This document shows, in pieces, positions 40,372 through 40,665 of a stretch of DNA of 40,665 bases (the stretch's first letter is position 1; every line of letters starts with the position of its first letter). The notes under the pieces were generated by a model. That model did no database searches, had not been told where the DNA came from, and worked only from the letters and a program-made list of their open reading frames with translations. The stretch comes from Acidimicrobiia bacterium (lineage in GTDB: Bacteria; Actinomycetota; Acidimicrobiia; IMCC26256; PALSA-555), in NCBI GenBank assembly GCA_009694295.1, contig SHVJ01000008.1, forward strand, positions 1-40,665, written 5' to 3'. The position numbers and the translations under genes were made by a program.

Positions 40372-40665
40372 ATGACCACCCAGACGCCCACGAGGCCTCC
40401 CACGCCAACGCGCACATCACGACACGAACCCCCTCGTTGGGTCGAGCTGCTCCCGGTCGCGCTCCTCGGGGTGGCCTTCGCGGCCAAGGCGATCGCCAAC
40501 ACCAACGCTGTCCGCGACGTGTTCTCGGGCACCCAGGCGTTCGCCGTGACCCTCGGGATCGCGGTCGGGTGGCTGTTCCTCTGGCTCGTGGTGCTCCCCC
40601 GGCTCGTCGCCAACCGCTGGATCCGCAGTGGGATCTTGCTCGTCGTCTCGCTTGTCCTCATCTTT
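40372..40665 (+). CDS. Membrane protein, cut by window edge
   Basis: The frame opens at ATG 40372 with GGAG 7 nt upstream and stays open for all 98 remaining codons. After a proline/threonine-rich start, three hydrophobic segments follow: VELLPVALLGVAFAAKAI, FAVTLGIAVGWLFLWLVVLP and GILLVVSLVLIF. The family is not identifiable from this part. Confidence 0.65.
   Translation, partial: MTTQTPTRPPTPTRTSRHEPPRWVELLPVALLGVAFAAKAIANTNAVRDVFSGTQAFAVTLGIAVGWLFLWLVVLPRLVANRWIRSGILLVVSLVLIF

Noticed and set aside
1-40665. CRISPR arrays, tRNA or rRNA genes, insertion sequences, phage genes
   Set aside because: Read through for regular spacer repeats, cloverleaf ends, transposase motifs and terminal inverted repeats; none seen. 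Tools could still find a small RNA that was missed.

Overview
This window is high-GC (roughly two-thirds G+C), densely coded bacterial chromosome. Actinobacterial markers are an mraZ-rsmH (dcw cluster) junction next to a DUF3040 gene, a MoxR/DUF58/TgpA-type transglutaminase set, a PimB-like glycosyltransferase, an F420/LLM-type oxidoreductase and a group III-like phosphofructokinase with the PPi-type residues. Together with many acyl-CoA enzymes, GTG starts and ATGA/GTGA stop-start overlaps, this suggests an Actinomycetota chromosome, perhaps Acidimicrobiia-like. The class-level call is inference. No rRNA, tRNA, CRISPR array, insertion sequence or prophage gene was seen.

Left part (1-8.5 kb): the dcw cluster runs leftward (mraZ, rsmH, then a gene cut by the edge). 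mraZ has a readable promoter covered by AAAGTGG MraZ boxes, and the mraZ-rsmH spacer holds a 19-bp long-range inverted repeat. Beyond a C-rich/G-quadruplex-prone gap lie an HNH nuclease and a small conserved-looking gene (both leftward). Divergent from these is a MoxR-DUF58-transglutaminase operon. A MerR-like regulator and DUF3040 membrane protein follow, leftward.

Middle (8.5-28.6 kb): housekeeping operons. NUDIX-dinB-Gfo/Idh oxidoreductase are translationally coupled. Phosphofructokinase-tesB-threonine aldolase-PIG-L deacetylase form a second leftward operon. A PH-like protein and glycerol kinase read rightward; an acyltransferase and aminotransferase read leftward; a crotonase and hotdog thioesterase read rightward. 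An eight-gene leftward operon follows: FAD reductase, short crotonase, MFS exporter, PimB-like mannosyltransferase, membrane protein, SRPBCC protein, ROK sugar kinase, LLM oxidoreductase. It ends in a hairpin.

Right part (28.6-40.7 kb): a catabolic acyl-CoA region. A crotonase, a thiolase-fold protein lacking the usual Cys alignment and a DUF35 zinc-ribbon protein resemble the hydratase/retro-aldolase modules of steroid side-chain degradation. Two purine-rich repeats sit just before the second and third of these genes. A tandem-domain MerR regulator diverges from a 40-residue protein through face-to-face promoters. An amidohydrolase diverges from a fused double CaiB/BaiF CoA transferase. A secreted SurE-like phosphatase, an SDR and a MaoC-like half-dehydratase diverge from a second SDR and second thiolase. 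The two acyl-CoA divergons share a 20-bp site (TACNNTGACNCNGNCGTCAG) placed identically over the predicted promoters, so they are probably one regulon controlled by a repressor encoded outside this window. This shared operator and the MerR/microprotein divergon are the least explained parts of the window.
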